Assembly: GCF_013283195.1 (NCBI RefSeq)
Contig: NZ_JABEKT010000005.1
Span: forward strand, 360,684-424,683
Reading direction: 5' to 3'
Source of the DNA: Ensifer adhaerens
GTDB taxonomy: Bacteria > Pseudomonadota > Alphaproteobacteria > Rhizobiales > Rhizobiaceae
Length of the DNA: 64,000 nt
A model generated the notes under the pieces. That model worked only from the letters and a program-made list of their open reading frames with translations, was not told the DNA's origin and ran no database searches. Below, piece after piece: positions 8,597 to 17,537 of the stretch. The stretch's first letter is position 1. Each line of letters begins with the position of its first letter. The translations under genes and the position numbers were made by a program.

Positions 8597-8977
8597 TCAG
8601 GCGTCGGGACGGTGGCCGATCTCCACCAGGATGTTGCCGGGGACGACCATATAGAAGACATAGGCGCCATGCCGCTCTTCCGGATCGGTCATGCGGATGC
8701 CCGTCGGCAGGATACGTCGATAGGCATCCTCGACCTCTGTCCTCTCAGACAGCAGGAAGCCGACATGATAGGTCTGCAGGCCGAGGCTGACCTGGTCGCC
8801 ACCGCCGAGCCTGGCAATCGGCGGGCTGATCACGAGCACCATGCCGGCCTCGTCGGCGAGGCGATAAAAGGCGTCCTTGCCGCGCGTTTCAACGAGCATG
8901 AAGCCGAGATGGTCGATGAAGAAACTCGCCGTTTCGGCAACGACGGGGCTGTGAAGATCGAGATGGTTCAGTCGCAT
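8597..8977 (-). CDS. VOC-superfamily (glyoxalase/bleomycin-resistance-like) protein
   Basis: 126 residues. MRLNHLDLHSPVV is the first beta-strand and metal-ligand His region of vicinal-oxygen-chelate proteins; the later HVGFLLSERTEVEDAYRRI and FYMVVPGNILVEIGHR are the second half, with an end glutamate typical of the VOC metal site. A GGAG seven bases before the ATG at 8977 fixes the start although the frame is open to 9202. The function could be a lyase, dioxygenase or binding protein. It lies 236 bp downstream of, and on the same strand as, the ArsR gene; I see nothing recognisable in that gap. Confidence 0.75.
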   Translation of the reverse strand: MRLNHLDLHSPVVAETASFFIDHLGFMLVETRGKDAFYRLADEAGMVLVISPPIARLGGGDQVSLGLQTYHVGFLLSERTEVEDAYRRILPTGIRMTDPEERHGAYVFYMVVPGNILVEIGHRPDA

Positions 8978-9213
8978 ATCCAGTCTCCGTGTTTTGAGAA
9001 ACGCGGCGGACTGCGTCTGATCCGGATACACCCCGCCGCGGACCGATGCGGATGCATCGGAACCACGCCGCGGGTTCGAACGATCAGGTTCGAGCAGAGC
9101 TTCGCAAGGACTGGGACAGCCTCGCGAAGGGACCGGGCTTACCATATCCGGTCCTGCCTTTTTCGACACGGGATGTGTAGCGCAGCCAGTTTGCGCCGGC
9201 AAGATCGCTGAAA

Positions 9214-9561
9214 TCAGTTCGTCTCTGCGTCCGGATCCACCTTTTGCAACTCCTGCAGATAGGCGTCGAGACGATCGAACTTCTCTTCCCAGAAACCGCG
9301 GTAGCTATCGAGCCAGCTGTTGACGTCGCGCAAGGGTGCGGCTTCAAGTCGGCAGGGGCGCCACTGCGCCTCGCGGCCGCGGCTGATCAATCCGGCGCGC
9401 TCGAGGACTTTCAAGTGTTTGGAAACGGCCGGCAGGCTCATCTCGAACGGCTCCGCCAGTTCGCCGACCGAAGCCTCGCCGAGAGAGAGCCGGGCAAGGA
9501 TGGCCCTGCGCGTCGGATCGGCGAGGGCTGAAAGCGTGGTCGACAGGCGATCTTCCGGCAT
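9214..9561 (-). CDS. ArsR-family transcriptional regulator
   Basis: 115 residues with the winged helix-turn-helix of ArsR/SmtB proteins: LADPTRRAILARLSLGEASV then MSLPAVSKHLKVLERAGLIS and the wing RGREAQWRPCRLE. The C-terminus (SWLDSYRGFWEEKFDRLDAYL) is the form found in ArsR proteins normally paired with an SRPBCC/AHSA1 gene. No such partner is seen downstream; a VOC gene follows instead. No metal-binding CxC motif is present, so metal sensing is unlikely. Confidence 0.85.
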   Translation of the reverse strand: MPEDRLSTTLSALADPTRRAILARLSLGEASVGELAEPFEMSLPAVSKHLKVLERAGLISRGREAQWRPCRLEAAPLRDVNSWLDSYRGFWEEKFDRLDAYLQELQKVDPDAETN

Positions 9562-9586
9562 TTTCTAAAAAACCTTTCAGTTAAAT

Positions 9587-9598
9587 AACCTTACGGTT
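9587..9598. promoter_or_regulatory. Short inverted repeat upstream of the ArsR gene
   Basis: AACC-TTAC-GGTT lies 26-37 bp before the ArsR start, inside a run of repeated AACC/GGTT half-sites. It could be the autoregulatory site; the assignment rests on position only. Confidence 0.35.
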
Positions 9599-9620
9599 CA
9601 ATATAACCAGCCATCGGCAG

Positions 9621-9658
9621 TGTCAACAAAAAGTGGCGTGATCCACTTTCCGTTGACA
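9621..9658. promoter_or_regulatory. 38-bp interrupted palindrome between the ArsR gene and gltX
   Basis: TGTCAAC and GTTGACA form the outer arms, AAAGTGG and CCACTTT the inner arms, around a six-base centre; 14 of 16 arm pairs match. Each outer arm contains a TTGACA facing outwards, so it may combine divergent -35 elements with an operator. Its function is unknown. Confidence 0.5.
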
Positions 9659-9816
9659 TGCCCCATGTTCTATGGTCTCACGCGAGCCGACTGGAAAGCC
9701 CGCCGATACCGCTTGTGCGGCACCCCTACGGGCCTTTCCTTCCCATAAAATGCGCGCCCGGCGGCCGGACTTGTCTTCCGGCAAGGGGCGAGAAGCACGT
9801 CAAACGGGCAAAGACC

Positions 9817-11274
9817 ATGGCAGATTCAGCAGTTCGGGTACGCATCGCACCCTCCCCCACCGGCGAGCCGCATGTCGGCACCGCCTATATCGCACTGTTC
9901 AACTATCTCTTCGCAAAGAAGCACGGCGGCACCTTCATCCTCAGGATCGAAGATACCGATGCCACCCGCTCGACGCCGGAGTTCGAGCAGAAGGTGCTGG
10001 ATGCGCTGAAATGGTGCGGGCTGGAATGGTCCGAAGGCCCTGACGTCGGCGGCCCCTACGGACCCTACCGCCAGAGCGACCGCAAGGACATCTACCTCGA
10101 CTACGTCCGACAGATCGAGAAGAACGGCCACGGCTTCCGCTGTTTCTGCACGCCCGAGCGGCTAGAGCAGATGCGCGAGGCCCAGCGCGCCGCCGGCAAG
10201 CAGCCGAAATATGACGGCCACTGCCTGACGCTTTCCGCCGAAGAAGTGACCAGCCGCGTCGACGCCGGCGAGCCGCACGTCGTGCGCATGAAGATCCCGA
10301 CCGAGGGCTCCTGCAAGTTCACCGACGGCGTCTATGGCGACGTCGAGATCCCGTGGGATTCGGTCGACATGCAGGTTCTGCTCAAGGCCGACGGCATGCC
10401 CACCTATCACATGGCAAACGTCGTCGACGACTATCTGATGAAGATCACCCACGTCGCGCGCGGCGAGGAGTGGCTGGCCTCGGTGCCGAAGCACATCCTG
10501 ATCTATCAATATCTCGGCCTGACGCCGCCGGTGTTCATGCACCTGTCGCTGATGCGCAATGCCGACAAGTCGAAGCTGTCGAAGCGCAAGAACCCAACCT
10601 CGATCTCCTATTATTCGGCGCTCGGCTACCTGCCGGAAGCGCTGATGAATTTCCTCGGCCTGTTCTTCATCCAGATCGCCGAAGGCGAGGAGCTGATGAC
10701 CATGGCCGAGCTTGCCGAAAAGTTCGACCCGGACAACCTGTCGAAGTCGGGCGCGATCTTCGACATACAGAAGCTCGACTGGCTGAACGGCCGCTGGATC
10801 CGCGAGAAGCTGAGCGACGACGAATTCCTCGGCCGGGTGCTGGCCTGGGCGTCCGAAAACGATCGCCTGAAGCAGGGCCTGAAGCTGTCGCAGTCGCGCA
10901 TCTCCAAGCTCGGCGAACTGCCTGGTCTGGCCGACTTCCTGTTGAAGTCAGACCTCGGACTCGAGCCCTCGGCCTTCGGCAAGATCAAGTCGAGCCCGGA
11001 AGAACTGGTCGAGATCTTCAACACGGTTCAGCCGGACCTGGAAAAGATCCTCGAATGGAACAAGGAAACGATCGAGGCGGAACTGCGCGCGATTGCCGAC
11101 CGCATGGGCAAGAAGCTCAAGGTCGTGCTGGCACCGCTGTTTGTCGCGGTTTCCGGCTCGTCGCGCTCCCTGCCGCTCTTCGACAGCATGGAACTGCTCG
11201 GCCGCTCGGTCGTGCGCCAGCGGTTGAAGGTTGCAGGTCAGGTCGCCGCCTCGATGGCCGGCAGCGGAAAGTAA
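9817..11274 (+). CDS. gltX: Glutamyl-tRNA synthetase
   Basis: Charges tRNA-Glu, and probably tRNA-Gln in the indirect pathway used by most alphaproteobacteria. 485 residues. The class I HIGH signature appears as HVGT near residue 19 within RIAPSPTGEPHVGTAY, and the KMSKS signature as KLSKRKN near residue 253. The C-terminal half is the alpha-helical anticodon-binding region. The ATG at 9817 is chosen because MADSAVRVRIAPSPTG matches the family start, although the frame is open to 9658. lysS follows after 10 bp, so the two are co-transcribed. Confidence 0.93.
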   Translation: MADSAVRVRIAPSPTGEPHVGTAYIALFNYLFAKKHGGTFILRIEDTDATRSTPEFEQKVLDALKWCGLEWSEGPDVGGPYGPYRQSDRKDIYLDYVRQIEKNGHGFRCFCTPERLEQMREAQRAAGKQPKYDGHCLTLSAEEVTSRVDAGEPHVVRMKIPTEGSCKFTDGVYGDVEIPWDSVDMQVLLKADGMPTYHMANVVDDYLMKITHVARGEEWLASVPKHILIYQYLGLTPPVFMHLSLMRNADKSKLSKRKNPTSISYYSALGYLPEALMNFLGLFFIQIAEGEELMTMAELAEKFDPDNLSKSGAIFDIQKLDWLNGRWIREKLSDDEFLGRVLAWASENDRLKQGLKLSQSRISKLGELPGLADFLLKSDLGLEPSAFGKIKSSPEELVEIFNTVQPDLEKILEWNKETIEAELRAIADRMGKKLKVVLAPLFVAVSGSSRSLPLFDSMELLGRSVVRQRLKVAGQVAASMAGSGK

Positions 11275-11284
11275 GGACAGGACG

Positions 11285-12781
11285 ATGAACGACAAGACCG
11301 AGACAACAGCCCTCTCCTCCGACGTGACGGAAGTGCGCGCGCAGAAGCTGAAGCTGCTGCGCGAACAGATCGGCGACGTCTATCCGGCGCATTTCCACCG
11401 CACGATGACCAATGCCGAGCTGGCAGCGAAGTACGAGAACCTGGAGCTCGACACCGAGACGCAGGACGTCGTCACGGTCGCCGGCCGCGTCTACTCGTCG
11501 CGCAACTCCGGCATGTTCATGGACATCCATGACGCCTCCGGCAAGATCCAGATCTTCAGCCACAAGGACACAACGCCGGAAGACGCGCGCGCACTGCTGC
11601 CCATGATCGACATCGGCGACATCATCGGCGTCACCGGCGTCGTGCGCCGCACCAAGCGTGGTGAGCTGACGATCAACGCGCAGGCGATCACCATGCTGAC
11701 GAAGTCGCTGCTGCCGATGCCCGAGAAGTGGCATGGCCTCTCCGACATCGAGCTGCGCTACCGCAAGCGCCACCTCGACATCATGACCAACGAGGAATCC
11801 AAGCTCCGCTTCCAGCAGCGCAGCAGGATCGTCTCGGGTATCCGCCGCTTCATGGAAGACGACGGCTTCATGGAAGTCGAGACGCCGATGCTGCATTCGG
11901 TCTATGGCGGTGCCACGGCCGAACCGTTCAAGACCCACCACAACACGCTGAAGCTCGACATGTACCTGCGCATCGCGCCGGAACTGTACCTGAAGCGCAC
12001 GCTGGTATCGGGCCTGACCGACAAGGTGTTCGAGATCAACCGCAACTTCCGCAACGAAGGCGTGTCAACGCGGCATAATCCCGAATTCACCATGATGGAG
12101 TGCTACTGGGCCTACGCCGACTACGAGGACATCATGGACCTCGTGGAGCGGCTGTTTGAGAAGCTCGCTCTGTCGATCCACGGTTCGACCGAATTCATGT
12201 TCGGCGACAAGGAAATCTCCTTCAAGGGTCCATTCCGTCGCGTGCCGATGCCGGATGCCGTCAAGGAAGCGACCGGCATCGATTTCCTGGCGATGAAGAC
12301 CGACGAGGAAGCCCGCGTTGCCGCCAAGGCAGCCGGTTTCGAAGTCGAGAAAGACTGGACCTGGGGCGAATGCCTCGCCTTCGTCTTCGAAGAGAAGGTC
12401 GAGCCGACGCTGATCCAGCCGTCGCACGTCACCCATTTCCCGAAGGACATCTCGCCCTTTGCCAAGGAAGTTCCGGGCGAGCCGCGCCTCGTCGAGCGCT
12501 TCGAGACCTATTGCAACACCTGGGAACTCGGCAACGCGTTTTCCGAGCTCAACGATCCGGAAGAGCAGCGCGCCCGCATGGTCGAGCAGCTGGAGCAGGC
12601 GCATGCGCGCGGCGAGAAGGCCAAGCAGCTCGACGACGAGTTCCTTGATGCCATCGACCAGGGCATGCCGCCGGCAGGTGGCCTCGGCATCGGTGTCGAC
12701 CGCCTGATCATGCTGCTCACCAATGCACCGTCGATCCGCGACATCATCCTGTTCCCGGCGCGCCGCAACAAGGCCGACTGA
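11285..12781 (+). CDS. lysS: Lysyl-tRNA synthetase, class II
   Basis: 498 residues, the usual length. An N-terminal OB-fold anticodon-binding domain (~60-170, GRVYSSRNSGMFMDIHDASG) precedes the class II catalytic domain with motif 2 (FRNEGVSTRHNPEFTMMECY) and motif 3 (GGLGIGVDRLIMLL) near the end. An Arg/His-rich segment YRKRHLD at the domain junction is typical of LysRS-II. The start is the ATG at 11285 just downstream of gltX; a terminator follows. Confidence 0.94.
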   Translation: MNDKTETTALSSDVTEVRAQKLKLLREQIGDVYPAHFHRTMTNAELAAKYENLELDTETQDVVTVAGRVYSSRNSGMFMDIHDASGKIQIFSHKDTTPEDARALLPMIDIGDIIGVTGVVRRTKRGELTINAQAITMLTKSLLPMPEKWHGLSDIELRYRKRHLDIMTNEESKLRFQQRSRIVSGIRRFMEDDGFMEVETPMLHSVYGGATAEPFKTHHNTLKLDMYLRIAPELYLKRTLVSGLTDKVFEINRNFRNEGVSTRHNPEFTMMECYWAYADYEDIMDLVERLFEKLALSIHGSTEFMFGDKEISFKGPFRRVPMPDAVKEATGIDFLAMKTDEEARVAAKAAGFEVEKDWTWGECLAFVFEEKVEPTLIQPSHVTHFPKDISPFAKEVPGEPRLVERFETYCNTWELGNAFSELNDPEEQRARMVEQLEQAHARGEKAKQLDDEFLDAIDQGMPPAGGLGIGVDRLIMLLTNAPSIRDIILFPARRNKAD

Positions 12782-12808
12782 TCAGGGCCACAACGGCACG
12801 AAACAAAG

Positions 12809-12836
12809 AGCCCGGCGCGAATGCGGCGGGCTTTTT
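12809..12836 (+). terminator. Terminator after lysS
   Basis: AGCCCGGCGC pairs with GCGGCGGGCT (one mismatch) around GAAT and is followed by TTTTT, about 28 bp after the lysS stop. Confidence 0.75.
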
Positions 12837-12889
12837 CCGTTGTCGATGGTGAATTTGCCGGCGACGCGTCCGATCGTGCCATCGGCCTC

Positions 12890-13543
12890 TCAGTGGCCGG
12901 CAGGCGCCTCGGCGCTCTCGGCCTTGTGCTCTGCCGCTGCGACTTCGGGCGCTGCCTCGCCCTCGACAGCAATTGCGTTCGGATCGATGCAGGGCGAACG
13001 ATCGTCCATACCGGCCATCATTCCACCGATATCGGCAACCGAAAGATCGACCGTGTTGCCGTGAAAGAAACCGGCCGAGTTGGCCGTGCCATCATTGTAG
13101 GACGCGCGGAAACGCTCATCCATGCCCGGCACGCTTTGCGGACCCGGTGCGAAAAGAACTTGCGCCCCGATCGCGGCGCCACGCACCGCAGCCCGCTCTT
13201 CCGGCCCGGCAGCATCGAGAACGACCACCTGATAGAGATCTGCCTTTTCCGACTTCGACAGCGCGCCGACCACGCGCAGCGCCGTGCGCATGCGTGCCTC
13301 GCCATCGGCACGGTCCGTCTTGATGTGCATGCGAACCCAGCGCTGCCCGTGATGGCCGAGCTTGACGGTCCTGACCAGCGTGCATTCGAGACCCGATGTG
13401 GCAGGCTTCGACATCTGCTCCATCAGCGCGTCGCGGCCGACATAGACGGCGGCAGCACCTGAGGCGGCCGACACGCCGAATGCGGCGGCAAGGATGACGA
13501 CCAGCCTCTTCGATGGGCGCAACTTGCCGAGAATAGCCTTCAC
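12890..13543 (-). CDS. Membrane-anchored hypothetical protein
   Basis: 217 residues from a GTG at 13543, which has GGAG eight bases upstream and gives MKAILGKLRPSKRLVVILAA. Residues ~13-34 form a single N-terminal membrane helix, followed by a periplasmic domain with two cysteines (in SGLECTLVR and RSPCIDPN) that could pair, and an Ala/Glu-rich tail. I do not recognise a family. The domain VVLDAAGPEERAAVRGAAIG resembles no catalytic motif I know. It is convergent with lysS and divergent from the nucleoside hydrolase. The longer frame to 13666 gives an unconvincing N-terminus. Confidence 0.6.
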   Translation of the reverse strand: MKAILGKLRPSKRLVVILAAAFGVSAASGAAAVYVGRDALMEQMSKPATSGLECTLVRTVKLGHHGQRWVRMHIKTDRADGEARMRTALRVVGALSKSEKADLYQVVVLDAAGPEERAAVRGAAIGAQVLFAPGPQSVPGMDERFRASYNDGTANSAGFFHGNTVDLSVADIGGMMAGMDDRSPCIDPNAIAVEGEAAPEVAAAEHKAESAEAPAGH

Positions 13544-13796
13544 GAGAATGGCTCCGCTGTCATGACAGGAACTGAAACAAAAGCCCGAAGGCGCCTGGCA
13601 AGGATAAGCGCTCGACCTTTCGGAAAGTTTAAGCGGGTTCGGCGGTTGGGTGATCGAAAACAACACGGTTCATGCCGGAGGCGTCATCAGCTTTGCCGTC
13701 AGGCATGCCCGGCTGGGATCGATCACCGATTGACTTTCGCGGGCATCTTGCCTCCATTGCGACCCGTCAAACGCAAGAAAAAGAAAAGAAGAACAC

Positions 13797-14750
13797 ATGC
13801 ACAAGGTTATCTTTGATACGGATCCGGGCATCGACGATGCGATGGCCCTGCTCTTCCTCCACCGCCACCCGGATATCGATCTCATCGGCATCACCACGGT
13901 CTTCGGCAACGCCTCGGTCGAAACGACGACGCGCAACGCGCTGTTCCTGAAGCGTGAGTGGGGCATAAAGGCGCCGGTCGCCAAGGGTCTCGACAAGACC
14001 TTCAATCCGGACCGGCCGCATGTCGGCTGGCCGACCTTCATCCATGGCGATGACGGCCTCGGCAACATCGACGTGCCCGAGACGATCGACCTGCCGGTCG
14101 ATCCGCGTTCGGCGCACCGCTTCATCATCGACACCGTGCGCGCCAACCCCGGCGAAGTGACGCTGATTGCCGTCGGTCGCATGACCAACCTGGCGCTGGC
14201 GCTACGCGAAGATCCGGACTTTGCGCCACTGGTGCGCGAAGTCGTGATCATGGGCGGCGCCTTCGACGTCAACGGCAACATCACGCCGGCTGCCGAAGCC
14301 AATATTCATGGTGACCCCGAGGCTGCCGACGTCGTCATGACGGCACCGTGGCCGGTGACCGTCGTCGGTCTCGACGTCACCACCAAGACGGTTATGACCA
14401 AGGCGATGCTTGCCGACATCGCCGAGCGCGGCGGAGCGCCGGCGAAGCTGCTTTCGGACATCTCGCAGTTCTACATCACCTTCTACGAGCAGCATGTGCC
14501 CGATGGCATGGTGGTGCACGACAGCTGCGCCTGCGCCTATGTCGTGGCGCCGGATCTGTTCAAGGTTCGCAGCGGCGTCATCCGCGTCGTCTGCGGCGGC
14601 ATTGCCGATGGCCAGACGATCCAGAAGCCCGACAGCCGGTTGTTCCCGCCAAGCCCTTGGGACAACCTGCCGAGCCAGAAGGCCTGCATCGACATCGATG
14701 CAGCAGGGACGCTCAAGCTGATCGGCGACACGCTGGCACTGAACGGCTGA
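13797..14750 (+). CDS. Inosine-uridine preferring nucleoside hydrolase
   Basis: Hydrolyses the N-glycosidic bond of ribonucleosides for salvage. 317 residues, normal for the family. The calcium/ribose-binding signature DTDPGIDDA is at residues ~7-15, AVGRMTNLALAL and VVIMGGAFDVNGNITPAAEANIHGDPEAA-type active-site segments follow, and VHDSCACAYV is near residue 240. Purine or pyrimidine preference cannot be told. Two hairpins separate it from the next gene. Confidence 0.9.
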   Translation: MHKVIFDTDPGIDDAMALLFLHRHPDIDLIGITTVFGNASVETTTRNALFLKREWGIKAPVAKGLDKTFNPDRPHVGWPTFIHGDDGLGNIDVPETIDLPVDPRSAHRFIIDTVRANPGEVTLIAVGRMTNLALALREDPDFAPLVREVVIMGGAFDVNGNITPAAEANIHGDPEAADVVMTAPWPVTVVGLDVTTKTVMTKAMLADIAERGGAPAKLLSDISQFYITFYEQHVPDGMVVHDSCACAYVVAPDLFKVRSGVIRVVCGGIADGQTIQKPDSRLFPPSPWDNLPSQKACIDIDAAGTLKLIGDTLALNG

Positions 14751-14757
14751 TGCCATA

Positions 14758-14787
14758 TCGAACGGACCGGCATTGCCGACCGTTCGA
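14758..14787 (+). terminator. Hairpin after the nucleoside hydrolase gene
   Basis: TCGAACGG pairs with CCGTTCGA with an inner CGGC/GCCG stem, starting 8 bp after the stop and followed by AAAAACTTT. There is no T tract on the plus strand, so termination strength is uncertain. Confidence 0.45.
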
Positions 14788-14804
14788 AAAACTTTGCAGC
14801 CATG

Positions 14805-14828
14805 GCTGGCGGATCCGTTTCCGCCAGC
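14805..14828 (+). promoter_or_regulatory. Stem-loop just upstream of the exonuclease start
   Basis: GCTGGCGGA and TCCGCCAGC form a perfect 9-bp stem ending 13 bases before the exonuclease ATG at 14842, next to its AAGG ribosome site. It could affect translation or be the end of the previous transcript. Confidence 0.35.
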
Positions 14829-14841
14829 TATCTCTAAGGGC

Positions 14842-15852
14842 ATGAAACCGGACGCCCTGCTCTATCCCGCTCCCAAAGGTCTCTACTGCGAGATCGGGGA
14901 TTTCTACATCGATCCGGTGCAGCCGGTCGATCGCGCGCTGATCACCCACGGCCATTCCGACCATGCCCGCGCCGGCCACGGCCAGGTGCTCGCCACCCGC
15001 GAAACCCTCGACATCATGCGCATCCGTTATGGCGAAGGCTTTTGCGGCACCAGCCAGACCGTAGCCCTGGGCGAGACGATAACCGTCAATGGCGTCGAGG
15101 TACGTTTTCACCCGGCCGGCCATGTTCTCGGCTCGGCGCAGATTTCGGTCATGGCCAAGGGCACGCGCATCGTTGTGTCGGGCGATTACAAACGACGGCG
15201 GGACCCGACCTGCCTGGCGTTCGAACCGATGCCCTGCGACGTCTTCATCACCGAGGCGACCTTCGGCCTGCCGGTCTTCCACCACCCTGACGACCGCACC
15301 GAAATGCGCAAGCTGCTGACGTCGCTGAAGCAATTTCCCGAGCGCACCCACGTGGTTGGCGCCTATGCGCTCGGCAAGGCGCAACGGGTGATCGCGCTTC
15401 TGCGCGAGCAGGGCTACGACCAGCCGATCTACATCCACGGCGCCCTGCAGAAACTCTGCGACTACTATCGGAGCGAAGACATCGACCTCGGCGAACTCCG
15501 CCCGGCAACGCTTGCCGCCGACGAGAAGCAGGACTTTGCCGGCACCGTCGTCATCGGCCCACCCGCCGCCTTTGCCGACCGCTGGGCCCGGCGCTTCGTC
15601 GATCCCCTGGCGATCTTCGCCTCGGGCTGGATGATGATCCGGCAGCGCGCCAAGCAGCGCGGCGTCGAGCTGCCGCTGGTCATCTCCGACCATTGCGACT
15701 GGCCTGAACTCACGCAAACGATCCGCGAGATCGCCCCCGCGCAGGTCTGGGTCACCCATGGCCGCGAGGAGGCGCTGGTGCGCTGGTGTGAGCTTGAGGG
15801 CATCGCCGCGCGGCCCTTGCATCTCGTCGGCTACGACGACGAGGGGGAATGA
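14842..15852 (+). CDS. Ligase-associated DNA exonuclease (metallo-beta-lactamase/CPSF-like)
   Basis: 336 residues of the beta-CASP-like metallo-beta-lactamase fold: THGHSDHARAG (HxHxDH metal site, ~34), HPAGHVLGSAQI (~92), VSGDYK (~114) and a late VISDHCDW and VWVTHGREE. This combination characterises the exonuclease encoded next to ATP-dependent DNA ligases in bacteria. The next gene, the ligase, starts 3 bp after the stop. The start at 14842 gives MKPDALLYPAPKGLYC; an upstream in-frame start at 14773 would sit inside the hairpins. Confidence 0.85.
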   Translation: MKPDALLYPAPKGLYCEIGDFYIDPVQPVDRALITHGHSDHARAGHGQVLATRETLDIMRIRYGEGFCGTSQTVALGETITVNGVEVRFHPAGHVLGSAQISVMAKGTRIVVSGDYKRRRDPTCLAFEPMPCDVFITEATFGLPVFHHPDDRTEMRKLLTSLKQFPERTHVVGAYALGKAQRVIALLREQGYDQPIYIHGALQKLCDYYRSEDIDLGELRPATLAADEKQDFAGTVVIGPPAAFADRWARRFVDPLAIFASGWMMIRQRAKQRGVELPLVISDHCDWPELTQTIREIAPAQVWVTHGREEALVRWCELEGIAARPLHLVGYDDEGE

Positions 15853-15855
15853 GCG

Positions 15856-17469
15856 ATGAAGGCCTTCGCCGAACTGCTCGACCGCCTCGTCCTGACGCCG
15901 CAGCGCAACGCCAAGATCCGGCTGCTGGCGGACTACTTCCGATCCGCGCCTGATCCGGATCGCGGCTATGCGCTGGCGGCCATCGCCGGCACCCTGTCGC
16001 TCGCCACCGTCAAGCCGGCGATGATCCGTGACCTCCTGCTCGAGCGCATGGACGAAGTGTTGTTTCGCTATTCCTACGATTATGTCGGCGACCTCGCCGA
16101 AACGGTGTCGTTGGTCTGGGAGCCGCCGGAAGACGTTGTACCGGACGACATTCCGCTGGGCGACGCCATCGAGAAGCTGCAGACGACCGGCCGCGCCAAC
16201 GTGCGCAGCGTCGTTCGCGACATGCTCGACCGGCTCGATACGTCGGCGCGCTTCGCCTTTCTGAAACTCGTGACCGGCGGCCTGCGCATCGGTGTCTCGG
16301 CCAAGCTTGCCAAGCAGGCGCTGGCCGAGATGGGCAGCAAGGACGTCACCGAGATCGAGACCCTCTGGCATGGGCTCGCCCCACCCTACCTGCCGCTCTT
16401 CCAGTGGCTGACGGGCGAAGCGGAAAGGCCGGTGCTGTCGACGCCCGCCGTCTTCCATTCGGTGATGCTTGCGACACCGGTCGGCGAAGGCGATCTCGAT
16501 GGGCTCGACCCAAAGGACTTTGCCGCCGAATGGAAATGGGACGGCATCCGCGTGCAGCTTGCCAATGTCGGCGGCACCAGACGGCTCTATTCGCGCAGCG
16601 GCGATGAAATCTCCGGTGCTTTCCCCGACGTGCTGGAGGCATCAGACTTTTCCGGCATCATCGACGGCGAGCTGCTGGTCGGCGGCACCGCTCGCACCAA
16701 CCGCGCCACCCGGACCTTTTCCGACCTGCAGCAGCGGCTGAACCGCAAGTCCGTCAGCCGCAGGATGCTCGACGAATACCCCGCCTTCATCCGCGCCTAC
16801 GACGTCCTCTTTTCGGGCGAAACCGACGTTCGGGCAGAAGCCTTCCTGGCGCGACGGGCGATGCTGAGCGACCTCGTCGAACGGGCTTCGCCGCAGCATT
16901 TCGACCTGTCGCCGCTCGTGCCGTTTTCCTCCTGGGAAGAGCTCGACCAGCTCCGCTCCGAGCCGCCCGATCCCGTCATCGAAGGCATCATGCTGAAGCG
17001 ACTGGATTCTCCCTATACCGCCGGCCGGGCCAAGGGTCCGTGGTTCAAGTGGAAGCGCGCGCCCTACAATGTCGACGCCGTGTTGATGTATGCCCAGCGC
17101 GGCCACGGCAAGCGCTCCAGCTACTATTCCGATTTCACCTTCGGCGTATGGACCGAGGTTGACGGCTTGGAAACGCTGGTGCCGGTGGGCAAGGCCTATT
17201 TCGGCTTCACCGATGCCGAACTGGAAATTCTCGACCGCTTCGTCAGGGACAATACCACCGAGCGCTTCGGTCCGGTGCGCGCAGTGCGAGCCGATCGCGA
17301 TTTCGGCTTCGTTGTCGAGGTCGCGTTCGAAGGCCTCAACCGCTCGACGCGGCACAAGTCTGGCGTTGCCATGCGCTTTCCCCGTATCGCGCGGCTGCGG
17401 CAGGACAAGCTCCCTCATGAGGCCGACCGCCTGGAGACATTGCAGGCGATGATCGAGAGCAAATCGTGA
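15856..17469 (+). CDS. ATP-dependent DNA ligase
   Basis: 537 residues with three ligase domains: an N-terminal helical DNA-binding domain (~1-190), a nucleotidyltransferase domain with the adenylated lysine in KWDGIR at ~227-232 and downstream motifs SGDEISG, IDGELLVG, IEGIMLKR and FKWKRAP (motif V), and a C-terminal OB domain (~410-537). Paired with the exonuclease upstream, it forms the bacterial ligase-associated repair module; the Lhr-like helicase and phosphoesterase members often found with them are not adjacent here. It is not a LigD because no primase or nuclease domain is fused. Confidence 0.9.
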   Translation: MKAFAELLDRLVLTPQRNAKIRLLADYFRSAPDPDRGYALAAIAGTLSLATVKPAMIRDLLLERMDEVLFRYSYDYVGDLAETVSLVWEPPEDVVPDDIPLGDAIEKLQTTGRANVRSVVRDMLDRLDTSARFAFLKLVTGGLRIGVSAKLAKQALAEMGSKDVTEIETLWHGLAPPYLPLFQWLTGEAERPVLSTPAVFHSVMLATPVGEGDLDGLDPKDFAAEWKWDGIRVQLANVGGTRRLYSRSGDEISGAFPDVLEASDFSGIIDGELLVGGTARTNRATRTFSDLQQRLNRKSVSRRMLDEYPAFIRAYDVLFSGETDVRAEAFLARRAMLSDLVERASPQHFDLSPLVPFSSWEELDQLRSEPPDPVIEGIMLKRLDSPYTAGRAKGPWFKWKRAPYNVDAVLMYAQRGHGKRSSYYSDFTFGVWTEVDGLETLVPVGKAYFGFTDAELEILDRFVRDNTTERFGPVRAVRADRDFGFVVEVAFEGLNRSTRHKSGVAMRFPRIARLRQDKLPHEADRLETLQAMIESKS

Positions 17470-17537
17470 TCCATCGCGGGGAACCGGTCCGTTCAGCCTG
17501 CGTTTGAGCTGTTCGAACACCCGCAAGGAGATGCGAC

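Noticed and set aside
9653-9676. Sigma-70 promoter TTGACA/TATGGT upstream of gltX
   Set aside because: Spacer is about 12 bp, too short; the TTGACA belongs to the palindrome.
14713-16458. 581-codon open frame antisense to the exonuclease and ligase
   Set aside because: The sense frames carry clear catalytic motifs; the antisense one has none.
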